NCBI GenBank assembly: GCA_049323835.1
Contig: JBMOOJ010000111.1
Location: 7,919 to 71,918, forward strand
Direction of reading: 5' to 3'
Source of the DNA: SG-bin9 sp049323835
Lineage (GTDB): Bacteria > Pseudomonadota > Alphaproteobacteria > Rhizobiales > Xanthobacteraceae
Length of the DNA: 64,000 nucleotides
Position 1 is the stretch's first letter. Each line of letters begins with the position of its first letter. Below the pieces are notes generated by a model, which made no database searches, was not told the DNA's origin, and saw only the letters and a list, made by a program, of their open reading frames with translations. Shown piece after piece: positions 50,952 to 59,776 of this stretch. The translations under genes were made by a program, and so were the position numbers.

Positions 50952-51821
50952 TCAGGCGCGCACGCGCGTGGTGAAGAGCCCTTCAGGGCGGAAGCGGATG
51001 AGCACGACAATGGCGAGCAGCACGAGCGCCTTGGCCACCGTGTCGTTTTGCAGGAACGCGATCGCGCCGGAGAGTTCGCCAAGGAAGAAGGCGCTCGCGA
51101 CAGCGCCGGCGAGACTCTGCACGCCCCCGAGCACGACCACCATGAAAGCATCCACCACGTAACCGGTGCCCATGTCGGGCGAGACGCTTTTGAGCGGCGA
51201 CACCAGCGCGCCGGCCAGTCCCGCAAGGCCGGCGCCATACGCGAACGTGAGCGCGTAGATTCGTTTCGAGTTGATGCCGAAGGATGCCGCAACCGAGCGA
51301 TCCTGCATGATGGCGCGCAGCTTCATGCCGACCGTGGTGCGGTTCATCAGCAGCCAGGTCACCGCAAACAGGGCAATCGCCACGGCGAACAGGAACACCC
51401 GATAGGACGAGACCGACGTGCCGAGAACGTCTGTGCTGTGCGACAGCGACGGCGGCATCTGAACGTAACGGAGCTCACTGCCAAAACTCAGGCGAACGGC
51501 CTGCTGAAGCATGATGCCGACGCCCCAGGTCGCGAGAATGGTATCGAGCGGCCGGTTATTGAGCAGGCTCAGCACATAGCGCTCGATGATCCAGCCGACC
51601 ATCGCGACGACGATGAAAATCAGAACTAGACTCGCGAGCAGTCCGAGTCCGAAGCGGCTCTGAAACAGCCACGCGGTATATGCGCCCAGCATCACGAACT
51701 CGCCGTGGGCAAGATTGATGATGCCCATCGACCCGTAAATGATCGACAGCCCCATGGCGATCAGCAGCAGAATCGATCCGATACTGAGGCCGGTAATGAT
51801 TTGTTCGATGATTTGGTCCAC
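50952..51821 (-). CDS. Amide/urea-type ABC permease (UrtB-like, LivH family)
   Basis: A 289-residue permease with the LivH/UrtB signature LLIAMGLSIIYGSMGIINLA then HGEFVMLGAY, and a GVQSLAGAVASAFFLG block. It forms the channel with the UrtC-like subunit. It begins 74 bp after the receptor gene, the gap holding a strong hairpin. Confidence 0.93.
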   Translation of the reverse strand: MDQIIEQIITGLSIGSILLLIAMGLSIIYGSMGIINLAHGEFVMLGAYTAWLFQSRFGLGLLASLVLIFIVVAMVGWIIERYVLSLLNNRPLDTILATWGVGIMLQQAVRLSFGSELRYVQMPPSLSHSTDVLGTSVSSYRVFLFAVAIALFAVTWLLMNRTTVGMKLRAIMQDRSVAASFGINSKRIYALTFAYGAGLAGLAGALVSPLKSVSPDMGTGYVVDAFMVVVLGGVQSLAGAVASAFFLGELSGAIAFLQNDTVAKALVLLAIVVLIRFRPEGLFTTRVRA

Positions 51822-51855
51822 GCGCGAAATCTCCGTGTGCGCGAATTTCTAGAGA

Positions 51856-51887
51856 GCGGCCGCCCGCAAACGTTCGCGGGCGGTCGC
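51856..51887. repeat. GC-rich intergenic hairpin after the receptor gene
   Basis: Arms 51856-51867 and 51876-51887 pair at 11 of 12 positions around an 8-base loop. There is no T-run. Like the hairpin at 20121 it lies just after a solute-receptor gene, consistent with mRNA protection of the receptor part. Confidence 0.6.
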
Positions 51888-51895
51888 GCTCATCG

Positions 51896-53146
51896 TCAGC
51901 TTTTCTCGACGAGGCCCTTCTCGGTGCAGGTCTGCCCGGGATAAGCGGCATAGGGCACCGGCTTCAGCCACTCCTTGGACTCGACAAGGATTTCGAACTG
52001 GCCGTTCGACTTGCACTGCGCGATCTTTGGCCATAACCAGGTGTGCAGGTTGTCGGCCTCGATACGCACCTTGCCCTGGGGAGCGACCATCTCGGCGCCC
52101 TTAACGGCGTCGCGGATTGTCGGTGGCGTGATGTCGCTGGCTCCAAGTTTCTCCACCGCCTGCTTGAACAGGTAGGTCTGGAAGTAGCAGGACTCGGACA
52201 CGAAGTGCGTCACCTTGTCGGCGCCCCAGCGCTTGCGATACGCAGCGACGAACTTCTCGTTCTCAGGCGACTTGTGCACCTGAAAGTACGGCGCGGAGGT
52301 GAAGTGCCCGGCCGCCGCCTCGCCGCCCATCGCCGCCACCTCGTTTTCCGACGTGGTGAGGCTCGCCATCGGCATCTTCTCGGGATCGAGACCGGCGGCG
52401 CGATACTGCCGATGCAGCGCCACCACCGAATCGCCAACCACCGTCGAGAAGATAACGTTCGGTTGCGTCGAGCGAATCTTGTTGATGACCGAAGAGAACT
52501 CCGAGTGACCGAGCGGGACGTATTCTTCCGCAACCACCTCGCCGCCGTATTTCTCCAGCAGCTTCTTGCAGTAGTTGTTCTCTTCCTTCGGGTAAATGTA
52601 GTTCGATCCGATCAGATAGAACTTCTTGCCGAATTTCTTGATCAGCCACGGAACGAATTCGTCCTGCTGCTGATTCGGAACTGCGCCCGTGTAGATCACG
52701 TTCTTCGAACACTCGCGGCCTTCGTAGAGCGTCGGGTACCAGTAGAGATTGTTCTGCCGCTCGAACACCGGCAGCACTGCCTTGCGGCTTGCCGACGTGT
52801 ACGACCCGAAGACGCTCACGCACTTGTCGCCGACGACGAGCTTGCGTGCTTTCTCAGAGAAGGTTGCCGGATCGGATGCCGGATCCTCGACGACAGGCAC
52901 GATCTTCCTGCCCTTAATGCCGCCGGCCGCGTTGATTTCCTCGATCGCCAGCAGCGTCGCCTTGTTCAGCGACTCCTCGATGATCGCGGTCGTGCCTGTC
53001 AGCGAAAATAGAACGCCGACCTTGATATCGCCGCTCTGCGCGGCCGCGAGATCCGTATTTTTGATCCAGATATGCGGGAAACCTGCACCGGCGAACGCGC
53101 CGAACGCCGCTGCATTCTTGATCAACCTCCGCCTCGTCATGCTCAT
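51896..53146 (-). CDS. ABC transporter substrate-binding protein for short-chain amides or urea
   Basis: A 416-residue periplasmic receptor with a Tat-like signal (MSMTRRRLIKNAAAFGAF) and mature domain IKVGVLFSLTGTTAII. It is a clear paralog of the AmiC protein encoded upstream, sharing LLAIEEINAAGGI, SRKAVLPV and LYWYPTLYEG-type blocks. The start at ATG 53146 is 8 nt after AGGAG. It lies behind an intrinsic terminator, so its expression should need AmiR antitermination. Amides are the likely ligands because of AmiC and AmiE. Confidence 0.9.
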   Translation of the reverse strand: MSMTRRRLIKNAAAFGAFAGAGFPHIWIKNTDLAAAQSGDIKVGVLFSLTGTTAIIEESLNKATLLAIEEINAAGGIKGRKIVPVVEDPASDPATFSEKARKLVVGDKCVSVFGSYTSASRKAVLPVFERQNNLYWYPTLYEGRECSKNVIYTGAVPNQQQDEFVPWLIKKFGKKFYLIGSNYIYPKEENNYCKKLLEKYGGEVVAEEYVPLGHSEFSSVINKIRSTQPNVIFSTVVGDSVVALHRQYRAAGLDPEKMPMASLTTSENEVAAMGGEAAAGHFTSAPYFQVHKSPENEKFVAAYRKRWGADKVTHFVSESCYFQTYLFKQAVEKLGASDITPPTIRDAVKGAEMVAPQGKVRIEADNLHTWLWPKIAQCKSNGQFEILVESKEWLKPVPYAAYPGQTCTEKGLVEKS

Positions 53147-53170
53147 CGCTGTTGCTCCTGGAATGAAAAA

Positions 53171-53217
53171 CAAAAAGCCCTCCCGATGCGCGCTTACGCG
53201 AGCATTGGGAGGGCTTT
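53171..53217 (-). terminator. Intrinsic terminator in the AmiR leader
   Basis: On minus, GCCCTCCCAATGC pairs with GCATCGGGAGGGC (one mismatch) over an inner CGCG stem, followed by a T-rich tail TTTTTGTTTTTC. It lies between amiR and the receptor gene, 24 bp before the receptor start. Confidence 0.85.
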
Positions 53218-53237
53218 GTTGCCGGTTGTAACTTTGA

Positions 53238-53273
53238 CGGCGCTGTCGCCGCCGATCCCCGCTATTGGGGATC
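53238..53273 (-). promoter_or_regulatory. Two-hairpin ANTAR-like antitermination element
   Basis: On minus, hairpin P1 (GATCCCC-AATAGC-GGGGATC, 53254-53273) overlaps the amiR stop codon. Two bases later comes P2 (CGGCG-ACAG-CGCCG, 53238-53251). Both loops contain A-Y-A-G-C, fitting the A1/G4 loop rule of ANTAR RNA targets. The terminator follows 20 nt later. Confidence 0.65.
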
Positions 53274-53913
53274 AGTGTTGAGGATCGTAGCCAAGCAGTT
53301 CGAACGAGTCAACTATCGCTGCGGCGACTGCGCTCGCGGAGACGCGACGATCCATCGCCTGACGCCGAATGAAGCCATAGGCCTCCGTCTCGGGCATCTG
53401 CCGCGTCGCCATGAGAATGGCTTTCGCACGCTCCACCGTTCGCATAGAACGAAGATTCTCGTCGAGCTTTTCAATCTTGCTGCGCAAGCGCCGTTCATAT
53501 CCGAACTGACTGCGCGCCAGAACGAGCGTCGATAACACCGCGTTCGGCGTGAAGGGTCGTGACAGCACCGCGTTCGGCGTCGCATGCGACAGTGCTTCTG
53601 ACTGAATCGGCTCCGTTGCCGGCACGATGACAACGAGTGCGGACCGCGCGTCGCCCGGTATCCATGGCAACCGCCGTGCGAGATCTGGACAGTATTCGCA
53701 ATAGACCACGTCGGCGTCGCCCGGAATCGTTGTCGGCATCGGCCACACCTGGCGCACGCGCATTCTGTAGCGCTGCAGTTCGCGCATCAACAAGCCAGTC
53801 TGGTCATCCACCGGCGCGAGGACGATGGCCGTCAGTTCGGCGAGCTCCTGCACCATGGTCTTGCGGCTTGTCGCATCGCGGTTGCCGGCGGGTCTGCGCA
53901 TCGCATCGGTCAT
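53272..53913 (-). CDS. amiR: AmiR-type ANTAR antitermination regulator
   Basis: A 213-residue protein with an N-terminal pseudo-receiver (LTAIVLAPVDDQTGLLMREL), a coiled coil (near residues 135-160) and a C-terminal ANTAR RNA-binding domain (AKAILMATRQMPETEAYGFI). AmiR is held inactive by ligand-free AmiC and, when released, prevents transcription termination. It overlaps amiC by ATGA, so the two are made together. Its likely target is the hairpin pair just downstream. Confidence 0.92.
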   Translation of the reverse strand: MTDAMRRPAGNRDATSRKTMVQELAELTAIVLAPVDDQTGLLMRELQRYRMRVRQVWPMPTTIPGDADVVYCEYCPDLARRLPWIPGDARSALVVIVPATEPIQSEALSHATPNAVLSRPFTPNAVLSTLVLARSQFGYERRLRSKIEKLDENLRSMRTVERAKAILMATRQMPETEAYGFIRRQAMDRRVSASAVAAAIVDSFELLGYDPQH

Positions 53914-55067
53914 AGGGCGTTTCCTGCCTGAGCAGTTGCACGTCCGTAGCCGATCAGGAACGGATCGGCGTGCACCGCTTCTTTGGATTGATTGATGATA
54001 TCGAATTGCCCTGCGCTGTTGGCGCGGCCAATGCGCGTCCAGAGATCGGCGTGCCCCGTCGTCGGGTTGACGCTAACGGCACCTTGCGGAGCCTCGAACG
54101 TGGCGCCGAGCACCATCGCTCTCAGGACTTCCGTATCGAGTGTGTTAGCGTGCTCGAGCGCCTTGGCGAATAGATGAAGCTGGAAATAGGATGCCTCAAC
54201 GCACATATTGGTGGAGACATCGCTGCCGAAGCGTTTCTTGAAGCGTTTGACGAAAGAGTCGTTGGCGTCGCTTTCGACCCCCTGGAAGTAGGAGGCCGCG
54301 GTAATGTGGCCTTCGCCGACATCGAACCCCATGGCGGCGATTTCCGCTTCCGTCGTCGTCAAACTGGCGATCGGCATCTTGCGCGGATCGAGCCCGACAT
54401 TCGCATAGGCCTGGTAGAGGAAAACCGTCGCCTCCCCAACTACTGTTGAAAAGATGACGTCCGGCTTTAGCCGCTTGATGTCCTGCACGATGGGCAGAAA
54501 GTCCTGCCAGCGCGCATGCACGCTGACATAGCGTTCGCCAACAACCGATCCGCCGTTAGCCTTCAGGACTTCGCGCATCACGCGGTTAGATTCACGCGGA
54601 TAGATGTAATCCGAGCCGACGAAATAGAAGCGGCTGCCGTAGGTATCCATAAGAAAGCGGCACAACGCGAGGCTGTTCTGATTGGGCGAAGCGCCGGTGT
54701 AGACGACGTTCGGCGATGCTTCGAAACCTTCGTAAAGCGTCGGATACCACAGCAGGCCGTTCAGCCGCTCTACCACCGGCAATACTGCCTTCCGGCTCGA
54801 TGATGTGTAACAGCCGAAGATCGTGCTGACTTCATCTTCGATCATCAGACGTTTTGCGCAAAGCCCGTAGGCCGCCGCGTCGGAGCCGGGATCGTAAGAA
54901 ACGGCAACCAGTTCCCGACCGCAGATTCCACCGGCGGCGTTGATTTCTTCGATGGCCAGCAGGGTTCCCTGATACTGGGTCTCTTCGATGACCGACATGA
55001 ATCCGGTCCGCGAGAACAGCACACCGATGCGCCATGGAGCACTTGTACGCTGCACAGAGTTCAACAT
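53910..55067 (-). CDS. amiC: Amide-sensing negative regulator AmiC
   Basis: A 385-residue protein, the same length as Pseudomonas AmiC, with the periplasmic-binding-protein fold (WRIGVLFSRTGFMSVIEETQ, then LWYPTLYEGFEASPNVVYTG). No signal peptide is seen, in line with a cytoplasmic amide sensor. The start at ATG 55067 has GGAGG five bases upstream; ATG 55085 lacks a site. It is the first gene of the operon. Confidence 0.93.
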   Translation of the reverse strand: MLNSVQRTSAPWRIGVLFSRTGFMSVIEETQYQGTLLAIEEINAAGGICGRELVAVSYDPGSDAAAYGLCAKRLMIEDEVSTIFGCYTSSSRKAVLPVVERLNGLLWYPTLYEGFEASPNVVYTGASPNQNSLALCRFLMDTYGSRFYFVGSDYIYPRESNRVMREVLKANGGSVVGERYVSVHARWQDFLPIVQDIKRLKPDVIFSTVVGEATVFLYQAYANVGLDPRKMPIASLTTTEAEIAAMGFDVGEGHITAASYFQGVESDANDSFVKRFKKRFGSDVSTNMCVEASYFQLHLFAKALEHANTLDTEVLRAMVLGATFEAPQGAVSVNPTTGHADLWTRIGRANSAGQFDIINQSKEAVHADPFLIGYGRATAQAGNAL

Positions 55068-55628
55068 GATGGCCTCCGCTGTCATCGCAGGCACAGGAGG
55101 ATTATTGCTATGGACGGCTTCCGGCCGGGAAAGATTGCATGCCGTATGTGCCCTCACAAGGAGAAAACCGGTGCAACGTTCCGCCTGCTTCTTGCGCACA
55201 CCGGCATGCATGCGCCTGGATAACAGGGAAAGGAACTTGAACTTTCGGCAAACAACGCTGTGACACACCGTCGCTGCGCGGCGACTTTTAAGCAGACACG
55301 CGCAGATTCACGCTGCGCTGCAACGAGACAGTCCGCGCTGCCAGATTATGCAATGGCCGACGCGCCCAGGATGTGAGTCGAAGCTTGCAGTCTGACAAAA
55401 TAACCGAGCAACACGACAAGCGTCGCACCCGCGGGCAACAGCGTCAGGTCACCACGCCGATACCAGGTCACCGGCTCACTTCACTTGCACGATCCGCAAC
55501 CTCTCAGATAGCTGCACCATGAAATCCGAACTCCGCGGCGACGCAACGCCCGATGTATGGTTTTCCAGGATTGACCAGTTCCAGTTGAGCGCAATCGAGC
55601 CGGAGCCTGTGCTCCGGATTGTGCGCGC
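55068..55628. other. Intergenic region upstream of amiC
   Basis: This 561-base stretch holds the amiC promoter. I found no convincing gene, strong palindrome or sigma-54 box. A 66-codon frame at 55519-55719 was considered and rejected. Confidence 0.6.
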
Positions 55629-56837
55629 TCAAGCCGGCGTCCTCAAACGCCAAGCCAGAACTGCGGCGATTACCAGCGATGAGCCGACACCCGTAACGCA
55701 GGCGAACCAGCCGAGATAATCGAAGACCTGACCGAGCAATGCGGCCCCCACAAGCCCTCCGGTGAAATAGCTCGCGAGATAAGCTCCACTCGCAACGCCG
55801 CGATTCCTCTCCGCGGCACGGCCGACGAAGCCGGTTGCAACGGCTTGAGCGAAGAATGTACCAATCCCGACCATCGTCATGCCAGCGATCACGGCGGGTA
55901 GCGTCGTTAGCAGCAGCAGCGGCAGGCCTGCCGCGGCAAGCAGCAATCCACTCCAGATCGCCGGGCGGAAGCCGAAGCGGTCAACAAAGACGCCTGCGAG
56001 CAGCGTGGTCACGATGGACGGCAGAAACACCAGATAGATGAATCCGAGATGCATCCGGTCCAGCGACAACGGCGGCCTGACCAACACGAAGTTGACGTAT
56101 GTGAACGTTCCGATGAACGCAAACAGAATGCAGAAGCCGATGCCGAACGCTGCACGCAACGCCGGATTCCGCGCGTGTGCAGCGAGCGCACTCAACGGCG
56201 CATCGATCGCTTCGCGATCCATCTGCATTGGCCTGGCTTGGCGAACGGTGAAATACACTAGAACAGTGCCAGCGAGATTGAGCAGTGCAAAGAAATAGAA
56301 ATTGAACGCCAGACCGAAATTGTCGGCGACAGCCGCTGAAAGCAATCGTCCGATCAGGTTGCTGGCGACATTTCCCGTGATGTATGCGGCGAACGCCCAG
56401 CCCGCGTCCATCGCGCCGCACTGTTCGCCGAGATAGGCGAGCGTCAGGGCGAAGGCAGCGGACATGCAGAGCCCTTGCGCAATGCGCAGCAGCGTGAAAA
56501 CGGTGAGATCAGGTGCGAACGCCAGCAGCGCCGTCGGAATGGCAAGCAGGGTAAGGCTGACGCTGATGCCCGTGCGCCGCTCGATTCTCGGACTCAGCAG
56601 TCCGATCAGAAGCGCAGAAACGGCCATGCCGATGGTGCTGGCATTGACTGCGAAGCCCATCGCCGCCGGTGTAACGCCATAGTGCGCGGTCAACGACGGC
56701 AATATCGCCTGCGTCGCGAACAGGTCGACGACTGTCAGGAACGCCGTGAGGCCGATAACCAGCGTCCGGACCGCCGCGCCGGGTGAAGCGCCGGCCGGCA
56801 AGGCCGTCACCGCCTGCGCGTGGACAGCATCACTCAT
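55629..56837 (-). CDS. MFS transporter
   Basis: A 402-residue major facilitator with about twelve helices, beginning after ATG 56837 (MSDAVHAQ). The first loop reads LSPRIERRTG and a later one FVDRFGFRPA, matching the MFS loop pattern. The YnfM/AraJ-type exporters have this layout. The substrate is unknown. It lies downstream of the secreted cupin gene on the same strand, separated by a large inverted repeat. Confidence 0.88.
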   Translation of the reverse strand: MSDAVHAQAVTALPAGASPGAAVRTLVIGLTAFLTVVDLFATQAILPSLTAHYGVTPAAMGFAVNASTIGMAVSALLIGLLSPRIERRTGISVSLTLLAIPTALLAFAPDLTVFTLLRIAQGLCMSAAFALTLAYLGEQCGAMDAGWAFAAYITGNVASNLIGRLLSAAVADNFGLAFNFYFFALLNLAGTVLVYFTVRQARPMQMDREAIDAPLSALAAHARNPALRAAFGIGFCILFAFIGTFTYVNFVLVRPPLSLDRMHLGFIYLVFLPSIVTTLLAGVFVDRFGFRPAIWSGLLLAAAGLPLLLLTTLPAVIAGMTMVGIGTFFAQAVATGFVGRAAERNRGVASGAYLASYFTGGLVGAALLGQVFDYLGWFACVTGVGSSLVIAAVLAWRLRTPA

Positions 56838-56868
56838 GCAACCCTCGATTCGTTTGAACCAGAAAGGG

Positions 56869-56924
56869 GATGTGACGCTCCGTCGGGGTGGTGTGGGGCG
56901 ACCGGGAAAACGGAGCGTCACATC
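56869..56924. repeat. 15-bp perfect inverted repeat before the MFS gene
   Basis: GATGTGACGCTCCGT (56869-56883) and its exact complement ACGGAGCGTCACATC (56910-56924) flank a GC-rich 26-base spacer. The element sits 31 bp upstream of the MFS start, after the cupin stop. There is no T-run, so it is either a transcript stem or two operator half-sites. Confidence 0.7.
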
Positions 56925-56966
56925 ATGCAGACAGGCAGTTGGATGGGACCTGCTGCAATTCAGCAA

Positions 56967-57428
56967 TCACATGTGGTGGTCATGCGGATCCTTGCGGACA
57001 TCGCCGACGAACAGGACCGCGGTCTTGTCGCTGAGATTCTTCCACCAATGCGCGGTTCCCGCGACTTCGGGACGAATCTCTCCAGCCTTGTGCACGATCG
57101 GCAGCGCGCAGTTGCTGGCGTATTCGATGATCTCACCTTCGGCGATGTAGATCAGCGCCGGACGATCGTCGTGACTGTGCCACGGGACGATACCGCCGGG
57201 CTGGATCGTCAGCTTGCGGAATCGGAGCTCGCGGCCTTTGATCTTCGTCGGCTGCTTTTCGAGATCGATCGCACCGAGCGTCGTATCTGTGACACCGACC
57301 GGCTTGAAGTCGACCTTCTCGCGAACATTCGGCTTGAACGCGCCCGACGGGCACTCGCCGGCAATTGCGCCGGTCACAGCAAGCGAGCCGGCGATCAAGG
57401 CCACAACGGCCAGACTGGATTTGAGCAT
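56967..57428 (-). CDS. Secreted cupin-domain protein
   Basis: A 153-residue protein with a signal peptide (MLKSSLAVVALIAGSLAVTG) and one cupin domain with the metal-type motif PWHSHDDRPALIYIAEGEI and a second His in AGTAHWW. It ends in DPHDHHM. The role is unknown; a periplasmic metal-binding or small-molecule function is possible. It is divergent from the bufferin cluster. Confidence 0.8.
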   Translation of the reverse strand: MLKSSLAVVALIAGSLAVTGAIAGECPSGAFKPNVREKVDFKPVGVTDTTLGAIDLEKQPTKIKGRELRFRKLTIQPGGIVPWHSHDDRPALIYIAEGEIIEYASNCALPIVHKAGEIRPEVAGTAHWWKNLSDKTAVLFVGDVRKDPHDHHM

Positions 57429-57680
57429 GAGTGTCTCCTGCGTTGCGCCCGGCCTCCGAGTGAGCCGCAGCGATGAGGCGACGATGCAATGCGGCTCCCG
57501 CAGGCGGAAATGCTCCCTTGCTCTGGTGTCGATAGCGGCGCGCTATCCCATGCGCTACGCCCTGCCGCATGCCTGATGGCTATGGTGTCGATCACCGATC
57601 GGCATTTCAGCGCCCGCATGTTCCCGATTTTGATGTACGTGCCCGATCAACGGGCGGATTCACCGAACAAGGAACGTCAT

Positions 57681-57971
57681 ATGTCCAAGACCACCGTCAT
57701 CACCTCGCTCGCCATTGCCGGCGCATTGTCGTCAGCGCTCGCCATGGCCTCGGCCTCCGCACAGGCGCAGGAATCGTCCAAGGAGAAATGCTACGGCGTT
57801 TCGCTGAAGGGGCAGAACGACTGCGCCGCCGGCGCAGGCACGACCTGCGCTGCAACCTCGAAGGTCGATTATCAGGGCAATGCCTGGAAGCTCGTCAACA
57901 AGGGCTCCTGCGTTACCACGTCGACGCCATTCGGCCCCGGCTCGCTCACCCCGATCAAGCGTCCCGCCTGA
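57681..57971 (+). CDS. bufA: Bufferin precursor (DUF2282, BufA1-type)
   Basis: A 96-residue DUF2282 protein with a signal peptide (MSKTTVITSLAIAGALSSAL) and four cysteines (37, 48, 56, 77) in EKCYGVSLKGQNDC, TTCAATSKVDY and KGSC. Bufferins are copper-binding RiPPs whose cysteines are modified by a DUF692 (MNIO) enzyme. The ATG at 57681 follows AAGGAACG. It is first in a three-gene set with bufB and bufC. Confidence 0.9.
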   Translation: MSKTTVITSLAIAGALSSALAMASASAQAQESSKEKCYGVSLKGQNDCAAGAGTTCAATSKVDYQGNAWKLVNKGSCVTTSTPFGPGSLTPIKRPA

Positions 57972-58043
57972 CAATTGCCTTGCCCGAAGGGCCGGCGCGG
58001 CTGCCGGCCCTTCGCAAACAACATCATGACGGGAGAGAAAGCG

Positions 58044-58961
58044 ATGGAGCCAGCAATGCCTTGTCGGATCAGCGCCACCGTCCAGCCGATAACAGGCCCG
58101 GCGGGGCTCCAAGGCGTCAGTGCCGGGACGGGACTCAAGCCCGAACATGCACCCGACATCTTTGGCGATGATCAGTGCGTCGACTTCTTCGAGATTCATG
58201 CCGAGAATTACATGGGCGCCGGCGGCCCTCCGCATCATTTGCTGCGCAGAATTCGCGAAAGCTACCCTGTTTCCATCCACGGTGTCGGCTTGTCCATCGG
58301 CGGCGCAGAGCCGCTCGATCGCGACCACCTCGTCCGCCTGAAAACGCTGATCGCACGCTACGAGCCATTCGCGTTCTCGGAACATCTTGCCTGGTCGTCA
58401 CACAATGGTGTCTTCATGAACGATCTGCTGCCGCTGCCCTACAACATCGAGACGCTCGCCCGCGTCGCCGAGCATATTCATCAGGTTCAGGATGCAACCG
58501 GTTCACGCATGCTGCTCGAGAACCCGTCGACCTATGTCGCTTTCGCGCACTCCGATATCTGCGAGACGGATTTCCTGCGCGAGATCGCCGAGCGTACCGG
58601 TTGTGGCCTGCTCCTTGACGTCAACAATGTCTACGTGTCGACGATCAATCAGGGAATCGTGCCTGACGACTATATCGATGCCTTTCCGATGGAGTACGTC
58701 GGAGAGATCCATCTCGGCGGTTTCAGCGAGGATGCTGACGATTTTGGTGCACGGCTTCTTATCGACAGCCACGGCGCGGAAACTGCCGATGCCGTCTGGG
58801 ATCTGTATCGCTATACGCTCGGACGCAGCGGTCCGATTCCGACATTGGTCGAATGGGACAACAACGTGCCGGAGTTCAAAGCCGTGGCCGCGCAGGTCGC
58901 GCGCGCTCGCGCGGCGCTCGCCATCGAAGCGCGCCGGCGCAACCGCTGCTACGCCGCGTGA
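58044..58961 (+). CDS. bufB: MNIO/DUF692 oxidase (BufB)
   Basis: A 305-residue DUF692 enzyme of the multinuclear nonheme iron oxidase family, TIM-barrel type. Visible blocks are VDFFEIHAENYM, SIHGVGLSIGG, FSEHLAW, LLENPSTY, LLLDVNNVYV and EIHLGGF, which carry the metal-binding His, Glu, Asp and Asn. It is expected to oxidise cysteines of the adjacent bufferin to thiooxazoles. The start is ATG 58044, 8 nt after GGGAGAG. Confidence 0.93.
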   Translation: MEPAMPCRISATVQPITGPAGLQGVSAGTGLKPEHAPDIFGDDQCVDFFEIHAENYMGAGGPPHHLLRRIRESYPVSIHGVGLSIGGAEPLDRDHLVRLKTLIARYEPFAFSEHLAWSSHNGVFMNDLLPLPYNIETLARVAEHIHQVQDATGSRMLLENPSTYVAFAHSDICETDFLREIAERTGCGLLLDVNNVYVSTINQGIVPDDYIDAFPMEYVGEIHLGGFSEDADDFGARLLIDSHGAETADAVWDLYRYTLGRSGPIPTLVEWDNNVPEFKAVAAQVARARAALAIEARRRNRCYAA

Positions 58962-58978
58962 GAACACCGAGCGACCCG

Positions 58979-59746
58979 ATGGACCTGGCTCACATATCGA
59001 CGCAGCGCGCGCTGGCAGCTGCAATTCTGGAACCAGAACGGCGTGCGCCGCGATTTCTGGTCGCAGCCAGCCGCTCCCGCGTTCGGAATGGCCTCGACGT
59101 CTACCGCAACAACGTCGTGGCTGGTTTGCTCAACGTCCTGGCGGCGCGTTTTCCCGCTGTACGCGCGCTTGCCGGCGACGACTCGTTCTTCGCAATTGCA
59201 CGAGATTTCCTTGCCGCTCATCCACCCCGTTCTCCGGTCCTGATGGGATATGGGGAAGGCTTCCCCGAATTCATCCGGACGCCGGGCGCAGCGGCTTGCT
59301 GCCACTACATGGCCGATATTGCCGCGCTCGAACTAGCTCGCGGGCAGGCATATCACGCCGCCGACGCTGCCCCGCTGACGTCCGAGCAGTGGACTCAGAT
59401 TTCCACGAATGCTCTCGGCGAACAGCGAGCCGTGCTGCATCCGTCAATGTCGCTGGTCTCCTCGCGATTTCCGATCGTATCGGCATGGAAGGCATTCGTG
59501 GCAGGCGAAGCCAGCGAGAGCGGGCTTGCTGCCTTCGGAGCGGAGGCGGCTCTCATCGTCCGCCCCTTCCTTGATGTTGAGGTGCATGCCCTGCCCGCCG
59601 GCGGCATTGCAAGCCTGCATGCACTCGCTCACGGCGCAACGATCGGCGAAGCGTTAAGCGCAGGTGCTGACGCCGCGCCCGAATTTGACCTGGCGCACAA
59701 TCTCTCCATCATTATCGGTTCAGGAATCGTCACCGCACTTCGCTGA
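58979..59746 (+). CDS. bufC: DUF2063 partner protein (BufC)
   Basis: A 255-residue DUF2063 protein, the usual partner of DUF692 enzymes that presents the precursor peptide. Family blocks are RRAPRFLVAASRS, LDVYRNNVVAGLLNVLAARFP and ARDFLAAHPPRSPVLMGYGEGF. The start is ATG 58979; a GTG at 58958 overlapping the bufB stop (GTGA) is an alternative. Confidence 0.9.
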   Translation: MDLAHISTQRALAAAILEPERRAPRFLVAASRSRVRNGLDVYRNNVVAGLLNVLAARFPAVRALAGDDSFFAIARDFLAAHPPRSPVLMGYGEGFPEFIRTPGAAACCHYMADIAALELARGQAYHAADAAPLTSEQWTQISTNALGEQRAVLHPSMSLVSSRFPIVSAWKAFVAGEASESGLAAFGAEAALIVRPFLDVEVHALPAGGIASLHALAHGATIGEALSAGADAAPEFDLAHNLSIIIGSGIVTALR

Positions 59747-59776
59747 ACGACGCGCGATGACGATGCGACAAACCGG

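Noticed and set aside
55068..55266. Sigma-54 promoter before amiC
   Set aside because: A GGCAC-like segment exists, but the GG-N10-GC spacing is wrong.
55519..55719. A 66-codon frame between amiC and the MFS gene
   Set aside because: No ribosome site, no recognisable pattern, and it overlaps the MFS C-terminus.
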